A stretch of DNA of 64,000 nt from Symsagittifera roscoffensis (lineage: Eukaryota > Xenacoelomorpha > Acoela > Convolutidae), in contig NC_087068.1 of NCBI RefSeq assembly GCF_963678635.1, positions 41,315,649-41,379,648 on the forward strand, in the 5' to 3' direction. Made by a program: the position numbers and the translations under genes. This document shows positions 35,169 through 45,823 of the stretch, piece by piece (the stretch's first letter is position 1; every line of letters starts with the position of its first letter). Below the pieces are notes generated by a model. That model ran no database searches. It saw only the letters and a program-made list of their open reading frames with translations, and was not told where the DNA came from.

Positions 35169-37614
35169 CTACGTTCGATGACGAAGTTGAGGCTTATTCC
35201 GGTTCGGCGGGGCGGTTTTGTTTGAATTCGAATGGCTTGCACTATTGCTATTGTCTAAATCTTTGTTTGCACGCCTTACGCTGAAAACTTTCTCAGCACC
35301 ATGTAACAAGACATTATGGGTGCTTTCACAACCAGGCTTAGTGTATTTGCGGGCTTTAGGGTAATTTCGGAACATGTGGTCAGGTTTAAAGCAAGCAAAA
35401 CACAACCTATTTTGTGCGGAGAATTGAGCTCGTTGAGTTGGGGTCTTTTCCTTAAACACAGAACAACTCCAGAGTGGGTGTTTACCCTTGCACTGGAGAC
35501 ACGGAGCATAAAATGGTTTTTCAACTTTTGAAGCAGCGGCAAAAACTTTTGTAGGTGGTTTATGGAAACCAGTCTTTGGAGTCTCCTCAGGTTGTGACTT
35601 ATTCTGACTCACACGCATAAGTTCATGTGCCTCAGCCTTGTCGCGGAGTCACTCATTAAAGTCTAAAACGGTTGGCTGTCTCCAACATTTCTTTACAGAC
35701 TGGAGAGACCATGACTCTTTCATATTTGGAGGCAATTTTGAAATAACGTGATTCAAAACGGATGTACTCTTCAAGTCATTCTCATATCCTAACGATTTTA
35801 AAACTGCGACAAGACTGGATATACAGGAAGCAAAATTGATAATGCTTTCTGAATTGTGCATTTTGAGAGGTGGAAAATTCGAAAGTTTTTCAAGATGAGC
35901 TGCCACAATCGTCTGTGGTTGTCCAAATTTCCTCTCTAGAGTTTTCAAAGCGTCCTTGTAGAAGACTCGACTGTAAGCGAATTCGGCAATTGCATTCTTC
36001 GCTTTGCCTGAAACTAGAGTTTTGAGATATGTCAGTTTGACATCATCACTTAAAACTTTTGCATCGATTGCACTTTTGAACTGACCAAACCATTCAGGCC
36101 ACTGCAACGGATTCCCGTCGAAAAAAGACAATTTCCATTCAGGCAAGGGACCTTTCTGGCTCAGTGTCAAGATTTCAGCTAGATCTTGATTTGTGATTGG
36201 TTTACTGCCCGAGGACGTAAATGGGCCATATTGTTTGTTCTCATTTGTATAAGGCGCCATCAGCGGTTTTGAATAGATTGCGGCGTCTAAAAATTTAGGA
36301 TCACCGACATAAAAAGTTGTTCCTCCGCTAGAGAACGGTTGAACATTCGATGGCTGTGTGATATAATATGAGTTAGGGGAGAAGGTGACTGTTGGAGGAT
36401 TGAGAGGACCAACGTTAGTTGGGAAAAGCGGTTGGTACACAAAATTTGCGGAGTTACTTGGGAAAAAGGTTTGTTGAGCAATGGGCATTGAGCTCCTCGG
36501 GATATTAGAATGATGAAAACTACTCTGCATCAAAGGGTTGCAGTTGTATAGCTTGGTCGAAGGCAGCTGTTCCTGTGGCTCATACGTACTATTTAACTTT
36601 GGGTTTGGCAAGCGGTCATTTGTATTTGATGTATGAGGGACGTTAACACTCTGAGAGTTTATACACGTGGTTTCGAAATAATCAGCAAATGGATGTGAGT
36701 TATTAATCATTGTCAGATTTCTACTGAAAGGCGGTTCAATACTTGAAAATAACAAGAACTCGGAAGCTGGTTCCAGATTGACACTTTGGACTGGGGCCAC
36801 GGGCTGAACTATCTCCTGAGTTGGGAATTGAGTGTTCACCCACATTCTTGTCCTGTCTTCCTCCGTTTGGTTCTCCTGAACGGCCATTGCCAATTTCGAT
36901 CTGCTACGACGAAATTCGCAAATTTCAGAGACGTCTTCCAGATATTCAGCCTCTTCGATAGTTGCTTCAGCTAGCTTTTGACGGCTTTCCTCTACAACCA
37001 CATCAAGATCAAATTGACCCTTCATCGACTGAACCTGGATCTCTTGCTTTTTCAAACGAAGCTTAGCCTCTACTTGGCGTTCAACTTCTTCGCGTCTAAT
37101 TTTTGCAAGGGTTGCCCCTCTTCAACGCTCACTCGAAGTCATTGATGCAATCTTAGAACGCTGTGAATGGGGTTTCTTGGAACGGACGGATTCGCTTGGC
37201 GTTGGGGTTCGTGCAGTTGCTACCTGGTCCTCTTGATTTTTAATATGAAAGTAATTTTTAGCTAGACCTAATACATCGTCATGTTTTGCTGTGGTAGATC
37301 CTAGGTAAAACTCAAGTTGATTTATTGTTTCAACAGCGTTGTTGCTGTGCATAGACAAAGATTTAAGCTCATCATTTTTCTCTATAATTTTTTGTAAGCA
37401 AATGCTAGATTTTTCTATGTACGTTTCAATTTTAGCTGGTCTATCGTTCGCACTTATATATTCCGTAATTTTGGCACGGTAATTGAAAATATTTGTTTCT
37501 AACTCTTTCCTGGCAAGATAAATTTTGTTTAGCTTCTGGCCCAGATCAAGCTCTATTTTCAAATATTTGTTTCTAAATACGAGAAAAAAAAATAGTGTCG
37601 GTTGACGGAATCAA
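35169..37614 (-). pseudogene. Element 2 gag
   Basis: The intended start is the MIPSTDTIF methionine (37,614); an extra base soon after shifts the frame, so the open part begins at 37,562. Order: helical N-terminus, basic coiled-coil-like region (near 37,050), Asn/Pro/Ser-rich linker (about 36,250-36,800), DUF1759-like capsid segment with FFDGNPLQWPEWFGQF (about 36,060-36,130), and zinc knuckles CLQCKGKH and CFACFKPDH (about 35,390-35,510). The second knuckle lacks its last cysteine. A Trp codon changed to TGA at about 35,649 and a break near 37,121 interrupt it. The 468-codon piece 35,649-37,055 is intact. Confidence 0.9.
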
Positions 37615-37757
37615 ACTAGAGTCAATTCAAGTAGCCGCGTCCTATACCGAACGAGAGGATCCTTGCAAGACCCCTGCGATTCTCGTTGCCTACGGAACAG
37701 AAGGACAACAAAATACAAGATTGAAAATAAAGATGAATTTAACTAATCAAAAAAAAA

Positions 37758-38441
37758 TCAAGGTTTATAATGCCTAACAAAAGTTAAATATTCTTCGACT
37801 GTTGTCATTTGTGAAATCTTTTGCTTATCTGCTTTTGTTCTCCTTGAACTTGGTCGACGACTTTTAACTTTATTGATAAGTTCGGACAGATTGGGGAAAT
37901 AACGTCGAATGGTTCTCAAATGTTTTATTTCTAAAAACGCCGGAGGATGAATTAATTTAAGCTTACGAATTAATTCTTTAATGCTAGCTTTTCTTTTTGA
38001 TATTAAATGTTTGGTCACATTAATATTTAATATTCCTGTTTCAACCAAACGTCCGTAAATATTAGGGGTGTTTTGACGGTGTACGTAAATAATGGCTGAT
38101 ATTTTGTTTTTATACTCTTCTAAATTTTTAATCAGACTTTCTGGTGTGAGTGGGTTATTGTTGTTTGATCTATGCTTGCTCAATGAATTATTTATAACGT
38201 CGTGCCAAATTATAAAATTTTTCTCTATCATACCTTTTGAGGAATTGCTTAAAAGATACTGAACAGTCTTTTGCCGGTTATTTGCATTCAAATTAAAGCC
38301 TAAACCTGGAACTGCTTTAAAAGTGTCGTCGAGGCGTTTTTGTAGATTTAATGGTAATATATTTACGGAGTGATGGAGAGATCTCGCAGCAATGATGAAA
38401 ACCATTGAGAGTGATAAGTGATACGGTTGTTTTAATGGCAA
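37758..38441 (-). CDS. 227-codon ORF between 5' LTR and gag (unknown function)
   Basis: An intact ORF on the same strand as gag, ending about 140 bp before the gag start. The protein begins MPLKQPYHLSLSMVF. It has a central conserved-looking block (MIEKNFIIWHDVINN, SKHRSNN, LTPESLIKNLEEYKNKISAI, YVHRQNTP) and a very basic C-terminus (KSRRPSSRRTKADKQK). There is no clear signal peptide, transmembrane segment or zinc motif. Length, an intact frame in a partly decayed element, and presence in element 1 and the duplicate argue that it is a real element gene. BEL/Pao elements normally start with gag, so this is an added gene. I do not recognise the family. The tryptophan-histidine-aspartate and asparagine-rich motif could be catalytic or structural. 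Confidence 0.7.
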   Translation of the reverse strand: MPLKQPYHLSLSMVFIIAARSLHHSVNILPLNLQKRLDDTFKAVPGLGFNLNANNRQKTVQYLLSNSSKGMIEKNFIIWHDVINNSLSKHRSNNNNPLTPESLIKNLEEYKNKISAIIYVHRQNTPNIYGRLVETGILNINVTKHLISKRKASIKELIRKLKLIHPPAFLEIKHLRTIRRYFPNLSELINKVKSRRPSSRRTKADKQKISQMTTVEEYLTFVRHYKP

Positions 38442-39463
38442 TCAATTTAAGGAGTCTGTTGATGTAAAGTCGTCACATAGAAAAAAAATTATCACGATAA
38501 GAACTTTCAGAACCCCTTAGGTTTTCGAAGCAGTATTATTTAAGTTAACGCGTACGGTTTATCGGTTAAACTCAACGACTTTACGGCGAAACGGTAGTAG
38601 TAACGGTCGCGGCGGTATGCGGCCGAAAACGGGGCGAGCCGAGCAATTTTTTAAAGTTTATCCAACCACTGGAGGAAACCGAGGTAGGGATTCACTCAAA
38701 AAACTTGCTCGACACGATTGACGGTTTAAACATTTGAACGAGCGAGACAGAAACGGTGTTTTCCGATTTTGCTCTAAATTCGGGCAAAAAAAAAAGTTTT
38801 TTTTTGTCAGTGAAAGTTTTGGGAAATTTTCTGAATTTTTTTTTTCACAAAGTTTTTTGGGTTCGAGATTATCCTGGGGTAATAGGGTACTTGGTATGAA
38901 CTAGGATTAGGTATCTAGTACGGTCTTAATTGGTTTGCAATTAACAACATCGTATGTAATTTTATAGCACTGATAATCAAAAAAGTAGCACTTTTTTTGG
39001 TTAAAAAACTAGCACAAATTAGAGTCTAAAAGTTAGTTGAAAGCACAGGTTCGATCTTACAAGTTTTTTGCGGGTAGTTCACCTGGCCTGAGTCCAAAAG
39101 TACACGAAGATTCCACAGAAAAACCACTTTCCGCCTTGTGTGATGTCGGCCTCTGGGTTGTCGGCTTTGTTGGAAGTTGTTGAACTTCTGAGATCTAGTT
39201 TGTCGGCTGCTCACTTTGGCGGATTTCCATTGATAGGATATTTCGGTTACTTAGGCCACATCGTCTTTCGGCTAGTTTACGTATCAATTTGTTCCTTTTT
39301 CGACCAGCTGGTAGGCTCAGCTAGTTGATAGATCCCGCTCTTCTGGTTTGATTTCCTACTTCGGATATTTAGGCCGAATCGTCTTTCGGCTAGTTCACGT
39401 ATCGGTTTGTTTTCTGTTTCCAGGTCCTTGGTTTTTTGTTTCCCGATTGGCGCGGCACCAAAA
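38442..39463 (-). other. Element 2 5' leader and primer-binding site
   Basis: Non-coding leader of about 1 kb. PBS on the sense strand: TGGTGCCGCGCCAATCGG (39,443-39,460), three bases after the LTR. An internal direct repeat about 118 bp apart (TTAGGCC...ATCGTCTTTCGGCTAGTT at about 39,250 and 39,370) and a T-rich tract at 38,790-38,860 are visible. Confidence 0.7.
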
Positions 39464-39785
39464 TATTCTGGCCTTTTTTATAACTTTTTTATAACTTATA
39501 AAAACAGGAAACAGAATCGGTTTAATTCAAGAGAATCAATAAACGGCGAATTTTAGTAATTTTTTATTGCACGGAATTAGCAACAACATTACACGTATCA
39601 AGTTAAAAAGTGGGCTTGTTCATGCCCTGATTTGTGTGATTTATGTATTTTTTCACAATGAGTTCATACTTAGTTCACGCATTTTAATTAATAGAAACTC
39701 AATTGCAAACCAATTTTGAACCGATTAAAAAATTAGCATTTTATGTTCTGTCAGGTTCGGCTCAAATAGGATTCTCAAATGAAAC

Positions 39786-39855
39786 GACTTAGGTGAGAAT
39801 CGAACCCACGCCGAACTCCCCGGAACCCACTATGTATACGCTGAGCTATATAGCT
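39786..39855 (-). promoter_or_regulatory. tRNA-like block in element 2 5' LTR
   Basis: The A box TAGCTCAG and B box GGTTCGATTC are 43 bases apart start to start, as in tRNA genes. The T arm is perfect. The anticodon-like hairpin has a CCG/CGG stem and a 7-nt loop, but the usual T before the anticodon is G. Confidence 0.75.
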
Positions 39856-39880
39856 GATATTGCTAAGCAACTATACTGGC

Positions 39881-39886
39881 TTTATA
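39881..39886 (-). promoter_or_regulatory. TATA-like box of BEL LTR
   Basis: TATAAA on the sense strand, about 40 bp from the LTR start and conserved in the LTR copies. Probable Pol II promoter for the genomic RNA. Confidence 0.5.
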
Positions 39887-39923
39887 CTATACTTTCATAC
39901 TTTAATGCTATGTAGCATTAACA

Positions 39924-40342
39924 CCTCCCCCAAATTATAAGTCACAAAAAGGACTTTGCGTGACCAAAATTCCATTCTCTGGCTCTTTTCCAGTTGCCCC
40001 TTTTCAAAATACCGAGTTTTATGTTAGTTTACGTGTTATTACGGCTAAATGCGTGATGCTACGCTGTACAGTATGAAGAACAAAGCTGTTCAGAATTGTC
40101 GATTTGTTCACCACTCCAAATTTGATTGCAATGTGACAATGTTATATAAGCTTTTCAAAATTGATTTTGAAAGGGGGGAACTGGAAAAGAGCCCATTCGC
40201 CGAAACAAGGTTTCAAAATGATTTAAAACACTTAAAATTCTTATTTAGAAATTAAATTTTTTTGTTTTAGGTGAAGAAGAACAATAACAGAGTTGATCAT
40301 GAAAAAGTAATAGATCATAATTTTTTTTAAAAGCTAACCGTT
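39924..40342. repeat. Flank of element 2: interspersed repeat member
   Basis: After the CCTCC duplication the sequence is ordinary flank containing an interspersed-repeat unit (GAACAAAGCTGTTCAGAATTGTCG, CTGGAAAAGAGCCC) like that at 29.1 kb. It is repeated with the LTR at 42,831-43,250. Confidence 0.7.
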
Positions 40343-40357
40343 CGCACTTATATCGTT

Positions 40358-40522
40358 CGCACTTATATATTCCGTAATTTTGGCACGGTAATTGAAAAGA
40401 TTTGTTTCTAACTCTTTCCTGGCAAGATAAATTTTGTTTAGCTTCTGGCCGAGATCAAGCTCTATTTTCAAATATTTGTTTCTAAATAAGAGCAAAAAAA
40501 TAGTGTCGGTTGACGGAATCAA
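40358..40522 (-). pseudogene. Duplicated gag N-terminus (unit B)
   Basis: The gag start MIPSTDTIFLLLF and the first 55 or so codons, cut off by the duplication junction. This copy lacks the extra base that breaks the start in unit A, so it shows the better version of the gag start. No remaining pol or rest of gag is attached. Confidence 0.85.
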
Positions 40523-40665
40523 ACTAGAGTCAATTCAAGTAACCGCGTCCTATACCGAACGAGAGGACCCTCGCAAGACCCCTACAATTCTCGTTGCCTA
40601 CGGAACAGAAGGGCAACAAAATACAAGATTGAAAATAAAGATGAATTTAACTAATGAAAAAAAAA

Positions 40666-41349
40666 TCAAGATTTATAATGCCTAACAAATGTTAAGTATT
40701 CTTCGACGGTTGTCATTTGTGAAATCTTTTGCTTATCTGCTTTTGTTCTCCTTGAACTTGGTCGACGACTTTTAACTTTATTGATAAGTTCGGACAGATT
40801 GGGGAAATAACGTCGAATGGTTCTCAAATGTTTTATTTCTAAAAACGCCGGAGGATGAATTAATTTAAGCTTACGAATTAATTCTTTAATGCTAGCTTTT
40901 CTTTTTGATATTAAATGTTTGGTCACATTAATATTTAATATTCCTGTTTCAACCAAACGTCCGTAAATATTAGGGGTGTTTTGACGGTGTACGTAAATAA
41001 TGGCTGATATTTTGTTTTTATACTCTTCTAAATTTTTAATCAGACTTTCTGGTGTGAGTGGGTTATTGTTGTTTGATCTATGCTTGCTCAATGAATTATT
41101 TATAACGTCGTGCCAAATTATAAAATTTTTCTCTATCATACCTTTTGAGGAATTGCTTAAAAGATACTGAACAGTCTTTTGCCGGTTATTTGCATTCAAA
41201 TTAAAGCCTAAACCTGGAACTGCTTTAAAAGTGTCGTCGAGGCGTTTTTGTAGATTTAATGGTAATATATTTACGGAGTGATGGAGAGATCTCGCAGCAA
41301 TGATGAAAACCATTGAGAGTGATAAGTGATACGGTTGTTTTAATGGCAA
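40666..41349 (-). CDS. Duplicate of the 227-codon ORF upstream of gag
   Basis: Same length and almost the same protein as 37,758-38,441 (one visible change at the last residue, S for P). Here it is cut away from a working gag-pol but still has the leader and the LTR promoter upstream, so it could be transcribed on its own. Its last 50 codons overlap the conversion-like patch. Function unknown. Confidence 0.65.
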   Translation of the reverse strand: MPLKQPYHLSLSMVFIIAARSLHHSVNILPLNLQKRLDDTFKAVPGLGFNLNANNRQKTVQYLLSNSSKGMIEKNFIIWHDVINNSLSKHRSNNNNPLTPESLIKNLEEYKNKISAIIYVHRQNTPNIYGRLVETGILNINVTKHLISKRKASIKELIRKLKLIHPPAFLEIKHLRTIRRYFPNLSELINKVKSRRPSSRRTKADKQKISQMTTVEEYLTFVRHYKS

Positions 41350-42370
41350 TCAATTTAAGGAGTCTGTTGATGTAAAGTCGTCACATAGAAAAAAAATTAT
41401 CACGATAAGAACTTTCAGAACCCCTTAGGTTTTCGAAGCAGTATTATTTAAGTTAACGCGTACGGTTTATCGGTTAAACTCAACGACTTTACGGCGAAAC
41501 GGTAGTAGTAACGGTCGCGGCGGTATGCGGCCGAAAACGGGGCGAGCCGAGCAATTTTTTAAAGTTTATCCAACCACTGGAGGAAACCGAGGTAGGGATT
41601 CACTCAAAAAACTTGCTCGACACGATTGACGGTTTAAACATTTGAACGAGCGAGACAGAAACGGTGTTTTCCGATTTTGCTCTAAATTCGGGCAAAAAAA
41701 AAAGTTTTTTTTTGTCAGTGAAAGTTTTGGGAAATTTTCTGAATTTTTTTTTTCACAAAGTTTTTTGGGTTCGAGATTATCCTGGGGTAATAGGGTACTT
41801 GGTATGAACTAGGATTAGGTATCTAGTACGGTCTTAATTGGTTTGCAATTAACAACATCGTATGTAATTTTATAGCACTGATAATCAAAAAAGTAGCACT
41901 TTTTTTGGTTAAAAAACTAGCACAAATTAGAGTCTAAAAGTTAGTTGAAAGCACAGGTTCGATCTTACAAGTTTTTTGCGGGTAGTTCACCTGGCCTGAG
42001 TCCAAAAGTACACGAATATTCCACAGAAAAACCACTTTCCGCCTTGTGTGATGTCGGCCTCTGGGTTGTCGGCTTTGTTGGAAGTTGTTGAACTTCTGAG
42101 ATCTAGTTTGTCGGCTGCTCACTTTGGCGGATTTCCATTGATAGGATATTTCGGTTACTTAGGCCACATCGTCTTTCGGCTAGTTTACGTACCAATTTGT
42201 TCCTTTTTTGACCAGCTGGTAGGCTCAGCTAGTTGATAGATCCCGCTCTTCTGGTTTGATTTCCTACTTCGGATATTTAGGCCGAATCGTCTTTCGGCTA
42301 GTTCACGTATCGGTTTGTTTTCTGTTTCCAGGTCCTTGGTTTTTGTTTCCCGATTGGCGCAGCACCAAAA

Positions 42371-42830
42371 TATTCTGGCCTTTTTTATAACTTTTTTATA
42401 ACTTATAAAAACAGGAAACAGAATCGGTTTAATTCAAGAGAATCAATAAACGGCGAATTTTAGTAATTTTTTATTGCACGGAATTAGCAACAACATTACA
42501 CGTATCAAGTTAAAAAGTGGGCTTGTTCATGCCCTGATTTGTGTGATTTATGTATTTTTTCACAATGAGTTCATACTTAGTTCACGCATTTTAATTAATA
42601 GAAACTCAATTGCAAACCAATTTTGAACCGATTAAAAAATTAGCATTTCATGTTCTGTCAGGTTCGGCTCAAATAGGATTCTCAAATGAAACGACTTAGG
42701 TGAGAATCGAACCCACGCCGAACTCCCCGGAACCCACTATGTATACGCTGAGCTATATAGCTGATATTGCTAAGCAACTGTACTGGCTTTATACTATACT
42801 TTCATACTTTAATGCTATGTAGCATTAACA
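42371..42830 (-). repeat. Duplicated 5' LTR (unit B)
   Basis: 460 bp, carrying the tRNA-like block at 42,693-42,762 and a PBS with one change (TGGTGCTGCGCC). Followed by CCTCC at 42,831-42,835, as in unit A. Confidence 0.92.
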
Positions 42831-43559
42831 CCTCCCCCGAATTATAAGTCACAAAAAGGACTTTGCGTGACCAAAATTCCATTCTCTGGCTCTTTTCCAG
42901 TTGTCCCTTTTCAAAATACCGAGTTTTATGTTAGTTTACGTGTTATTACGGCTAAATGCGTGATGCTACGCTGTACAGTATGAAGAACAAAGCTGTTCAG
43001 AATTGTCGATTTGTTCACCACTCCAAATTTGATTGCAATGTGACAATGTTATATAAGCTTTTCAAAATTGATTTTGAAAGGGGGGAACTGGAAAAGAGCC
43101 CATTCTCCGAAACAAGGTTTCAAAATGATTTAAAACACTTAAAAGTTCTTATTTAGAAATTAAATTTTTTTGTTTTAGGTGAAGAAGAACAATAACAGAG
43201 TTGATCATGAAAAAGTAAAAGATCAGAATTTTTTTTAAAAGCTAACCGTTAAATACTTCTACTAACTAATTTTTATATTTTAAGTTTTTAATTCATTGAA
43301 CATTAAAATTTTAAAGTTCTTAAAGTAATAGTGCGGAGTTTTGAGGTAGATATGAGTTTGTTCGTCGACCGGATGTTTATGTATACAACTTATTGCTTAT
43401 AATATTGATAAGAACGGCTCATGAAGCAATTTTACCGGGGTTTATTTTTCAATTAAAGAAAATTTAGTGCCTAAAAAGTCTTGAAGTTGAATAATTGTTG
43501 TGTTATACTTTTTCATTTTGCGATGCAGACATTTAGTTGGTCGTCTTAGTTATGGCCTG

Positions 43560-44083
43560 GTTTCAGTTTTAGAAACGACTTGCACTTTTGATGTTTCATT
43601 TTGTTGATTTTTCTATCCTAATTTGTCAAATATATGTTTTTTTTCCAAATCTAGATTAGTATAGCTCTACTCGAGACTCTTTTGGTCGCACCAGATGAAT
43701 TTAAGACCGGTATGACTTTCTCATAGAGTAGTTTTGAATGAAACGCACCATCTGTTTGTCACATTATTTTATTTTTGGCGCTTAGATTCGTGCAACTTCT
43801 TACTCTGATAGCGAACCTAAACTAACTCTTATATTTCCTAGTCTCGATAGATATATTATATACTGGTGTTCTTAGAAGTTAGAGTAGAGGAATAGCAACT
43901 GTTCGCTTAGTTAAAATTATTCTTTTCTGATTGAAACTATAATTAGTTTCAGCCTTACATTTTTTTGTAAGTTTCGGTCATGGATGAAGATTGGTTAGTT
44001 GTAATTTTTTACATCATTTAAAGAACATCATTGGACATGGTAAATAGTTGTTTTGAACTGGTTTCAACCATCCGGGGCTAAGG
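43560..44083 (-). repeat. LTR-like region of the minus-strand envelope element
   Basis: Read in reverse it shares with 15,661-16,170 the CCGGATGG block, TGTAAGGCTGAAAC, a TATA-rich stretch, GAGACTAGGAAATATAAGAG, AGAAGTTGCACGAATCTA and GTGACAAACAGATGGTG. Order and spacing are kept. Ends not defined. Confidence 0.5.
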
Positions 44084-45823
44084 AAATTGTTTTTCAGTTT
44101 TTCCAGTGAATGGATGAAGTACTTTTCATTTTTTGAGTAAATTTTTTGAGAAGAGTGGCAGTTGCTCAGTTCTGTTGTTGTCATGAATGAAGTGCAGATA
44201 GACGAGTATTGTCGCGAGTTGAAGGATAGCGCCGAGACTACAAAAACATAAAGTGATGTGTCAATTTCATTCAGTAGAGCGTGACTAGATGCAGTCTCAA
44301 CTATTGATCAAAGAGTGAGATAGGTTTGACTTCTCTGAGTGAAGCGCCAAGTGACTAGGATCCGTATTTCTGAGTTCAATATTGAGTTGACCATTGTTCT
44401 CCTGCAATGTATATTTTTAGTTAGATTTTGGCACTATACTTTTTATACTGTGAGTGTTGTGACTGCGGCAAGCAAACCAATAGGTTTGCCATTCCAGAGT
44501 CGGAATGTCCTCGAGTTTCATCTCCCTTTCGCTGCTCAACTCTTCTGCTTTGAGAATTTTAGTTGGTTATTTTCGCAAAAATGTTTTACCTAGTTCGGTT
44601 GTTTTTAATGAGTTGTTCAAACTCGAGATAATCCTGATAAAAATTTTTGGTCGGGTTTCTTCGACGTCTGGCTAGTAGATGTCAGAGGAGAGTACTTTTC
44701 GGTTTCTCTTTGAGGAGAGTCTCTATCTTGTGTGTTTTATCTTTCCCTTATATCCATTAATTTTTCTTTTGCTTTCTTGGTTGCTTTTCTCAAAACGACT
44801 TTTTTTGCGTTGACTTTGAGATTTGTTAGCCTATTATCTGTTTTTAAGAAACTTTCCTGTACATGTTTTTAGTACGACGGTTTTAGTAGGCTGCGTTGGT
44901 TATTTAAGCTTAATTTTAATTCCTACTTCCAAAAAGGAAAGATTGAAACGAGTGGAATCGAGACACAGCTGTTACTGTTATCAGTTAGTTTACTAATCTA
45001 GAAGTTCATTGATTCTCGTGAGTTGTGGGCGAGTCGATTAGCAAATCGAGAAATATTTATAATGAAGCACACACAAGAAGGTTAGTTCTTGTGTTAATTT
45101 ATCATTCACTACTAAATCAAGGCTCCCTGTTGAAGTTTGTTTGTATGCTTGTAATAATTTGGTGAGGAGAAAAAAATTTACAGCATTTTATAAACTTACA
45201 ACAAACATTTAGTATTTATGACTGGAAAGTCCTCAATTTTTCTTTCAGTTTTGTTTGTTGTTTTAGTGGTGATACACACGTGTAAAAATTGCGATTGAAA
45301 CACCGAGAACTAAAAAGTAAGAAATATAAAATCATTTTTATTGTGGATAGGATTCCAAAAAGATCCAGGAAAAGTTTTTTTGTGGGTGAGAGCAGTGAAA
45401 TTTTTGCGAGCATGTAGAAGATTTTTTTAATTCGTAAAAGGCACTGAAGAAAATTTAGTGCGCGGATAATGTTGGCTTCTTCAGAAAAGCCGGAAAACTC
45501 GTGGTGACTTTTTCGTATGAGGTTGCGATGAATTTTAATGTTGTGAATGTTTTCTAAAAGGAGTATTACGATAGGTTAGATAGAAACGGTTGAGGGTAGA
45601 AAACATGCATTTGGCGGACTGGGTCATACGTTCAGAGGATGTTAGTGGTCTTAATACAGCAAGAAAAGTAAAAAGACAATGAGAGAAAATTTTGGAAGTA
45701 ATTAACACGTAGCAGTGATAGAGCTTTCGGGAGATGAGCTTTTTAAAAAGTATCGTGGGTAAAAAGTATGGGTGTGAGTAAGATTCGTTTCCTGCATTAC
45801 TTCATGCCTGCAGTTGGTGACAC
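44084..45823 (-). other. 3' region of minus-strand envelope element, no intact gene
   Basis: Short matches to 13.6-15.2 kb in reverse (for example AACCAACGCAGCCTAC near 44,890). An ORF at 45,216-45,413 resembles part of ORF3, weakly. Nothing intact. Confidence 0.4.

Larger units (their letters stand above)
30793..39923 (-). mobile_element. BEL/Pao LTR retrotransposon, element 2
   Basis: A 9.13-kb element on the minus strand with all structural parts: 5' LTR 39,464-39,923, PBS 39,443-39,460, leader, 227-codon ORF, gag, protease, RT, RNase H, integrase, PPT and 3' LTR 30,793-31,251. CCTCC flanks it on both sides (30,788-30,792 and 39,924-39,928), an exact 5-bp target-site duplication. The two LTRs differ at roughly a dozen sites by eye. 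Gag-pol is readable nearly throughout but carries a few stops and frameshifts, so it is recently dead rather than ancient. Confidence 0.93.
39464..39923 (-). repeat. 5' LTR of element 2
   Basis: 460 bp, in sense order. A TATA-like TATAAA is at 39,881-39,886. The tRNA-like block is at 39,786-39,855, beginning about 25 bases downstream of the TATA. An AATAAA polyadenylation signal is at 39,563-39,568, and the LTR ends CAGAATA. This is the expected U3-R-U5 order, with the Pol III-like boxes placed at or just after the likely RNA start. Confidence 0.93.
37442..40342. repeat. 2.9-kb tandem duplication, unit A
   Basis: From within gag through the 227-codon ORF, leader, 5' LTR and 400 bp of flank. 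The whole unit is repeated at 40,351-43,250. Because the right-hand flank and the CCTCC are copied too, this is a segmental tandem duplication, not a second transposition. Confidence 0.93.
40351..43250. repeat. 2.9-kb tandem duplication, unit B
   Basis: 2900 bp, differing from unit A at about a dozen scattered sites plus a dense cluster of ten at 40,569-40,711. Eight bases (CGCACTTA) sit between the units at 40,343-40,350, so the junction reads as a small stutter of TTCGCACTTATAT. Confidence 0.93.

Noticed and set aside
32582..35531. Plus-strand ORFs opposite element 2 (and the matching ones opposite element 1)
   Set aside because: They are antisense shadows of the BEL pol and gag genes; they recur in both elements only because the sense strand is conserved.
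40351..43250. A third independent BEL insertion
   Set aside because: It has only one LTR and no pol, and it shares the same flanking sequence and CCTCC as element 2, so it is part of a segmental duplication.
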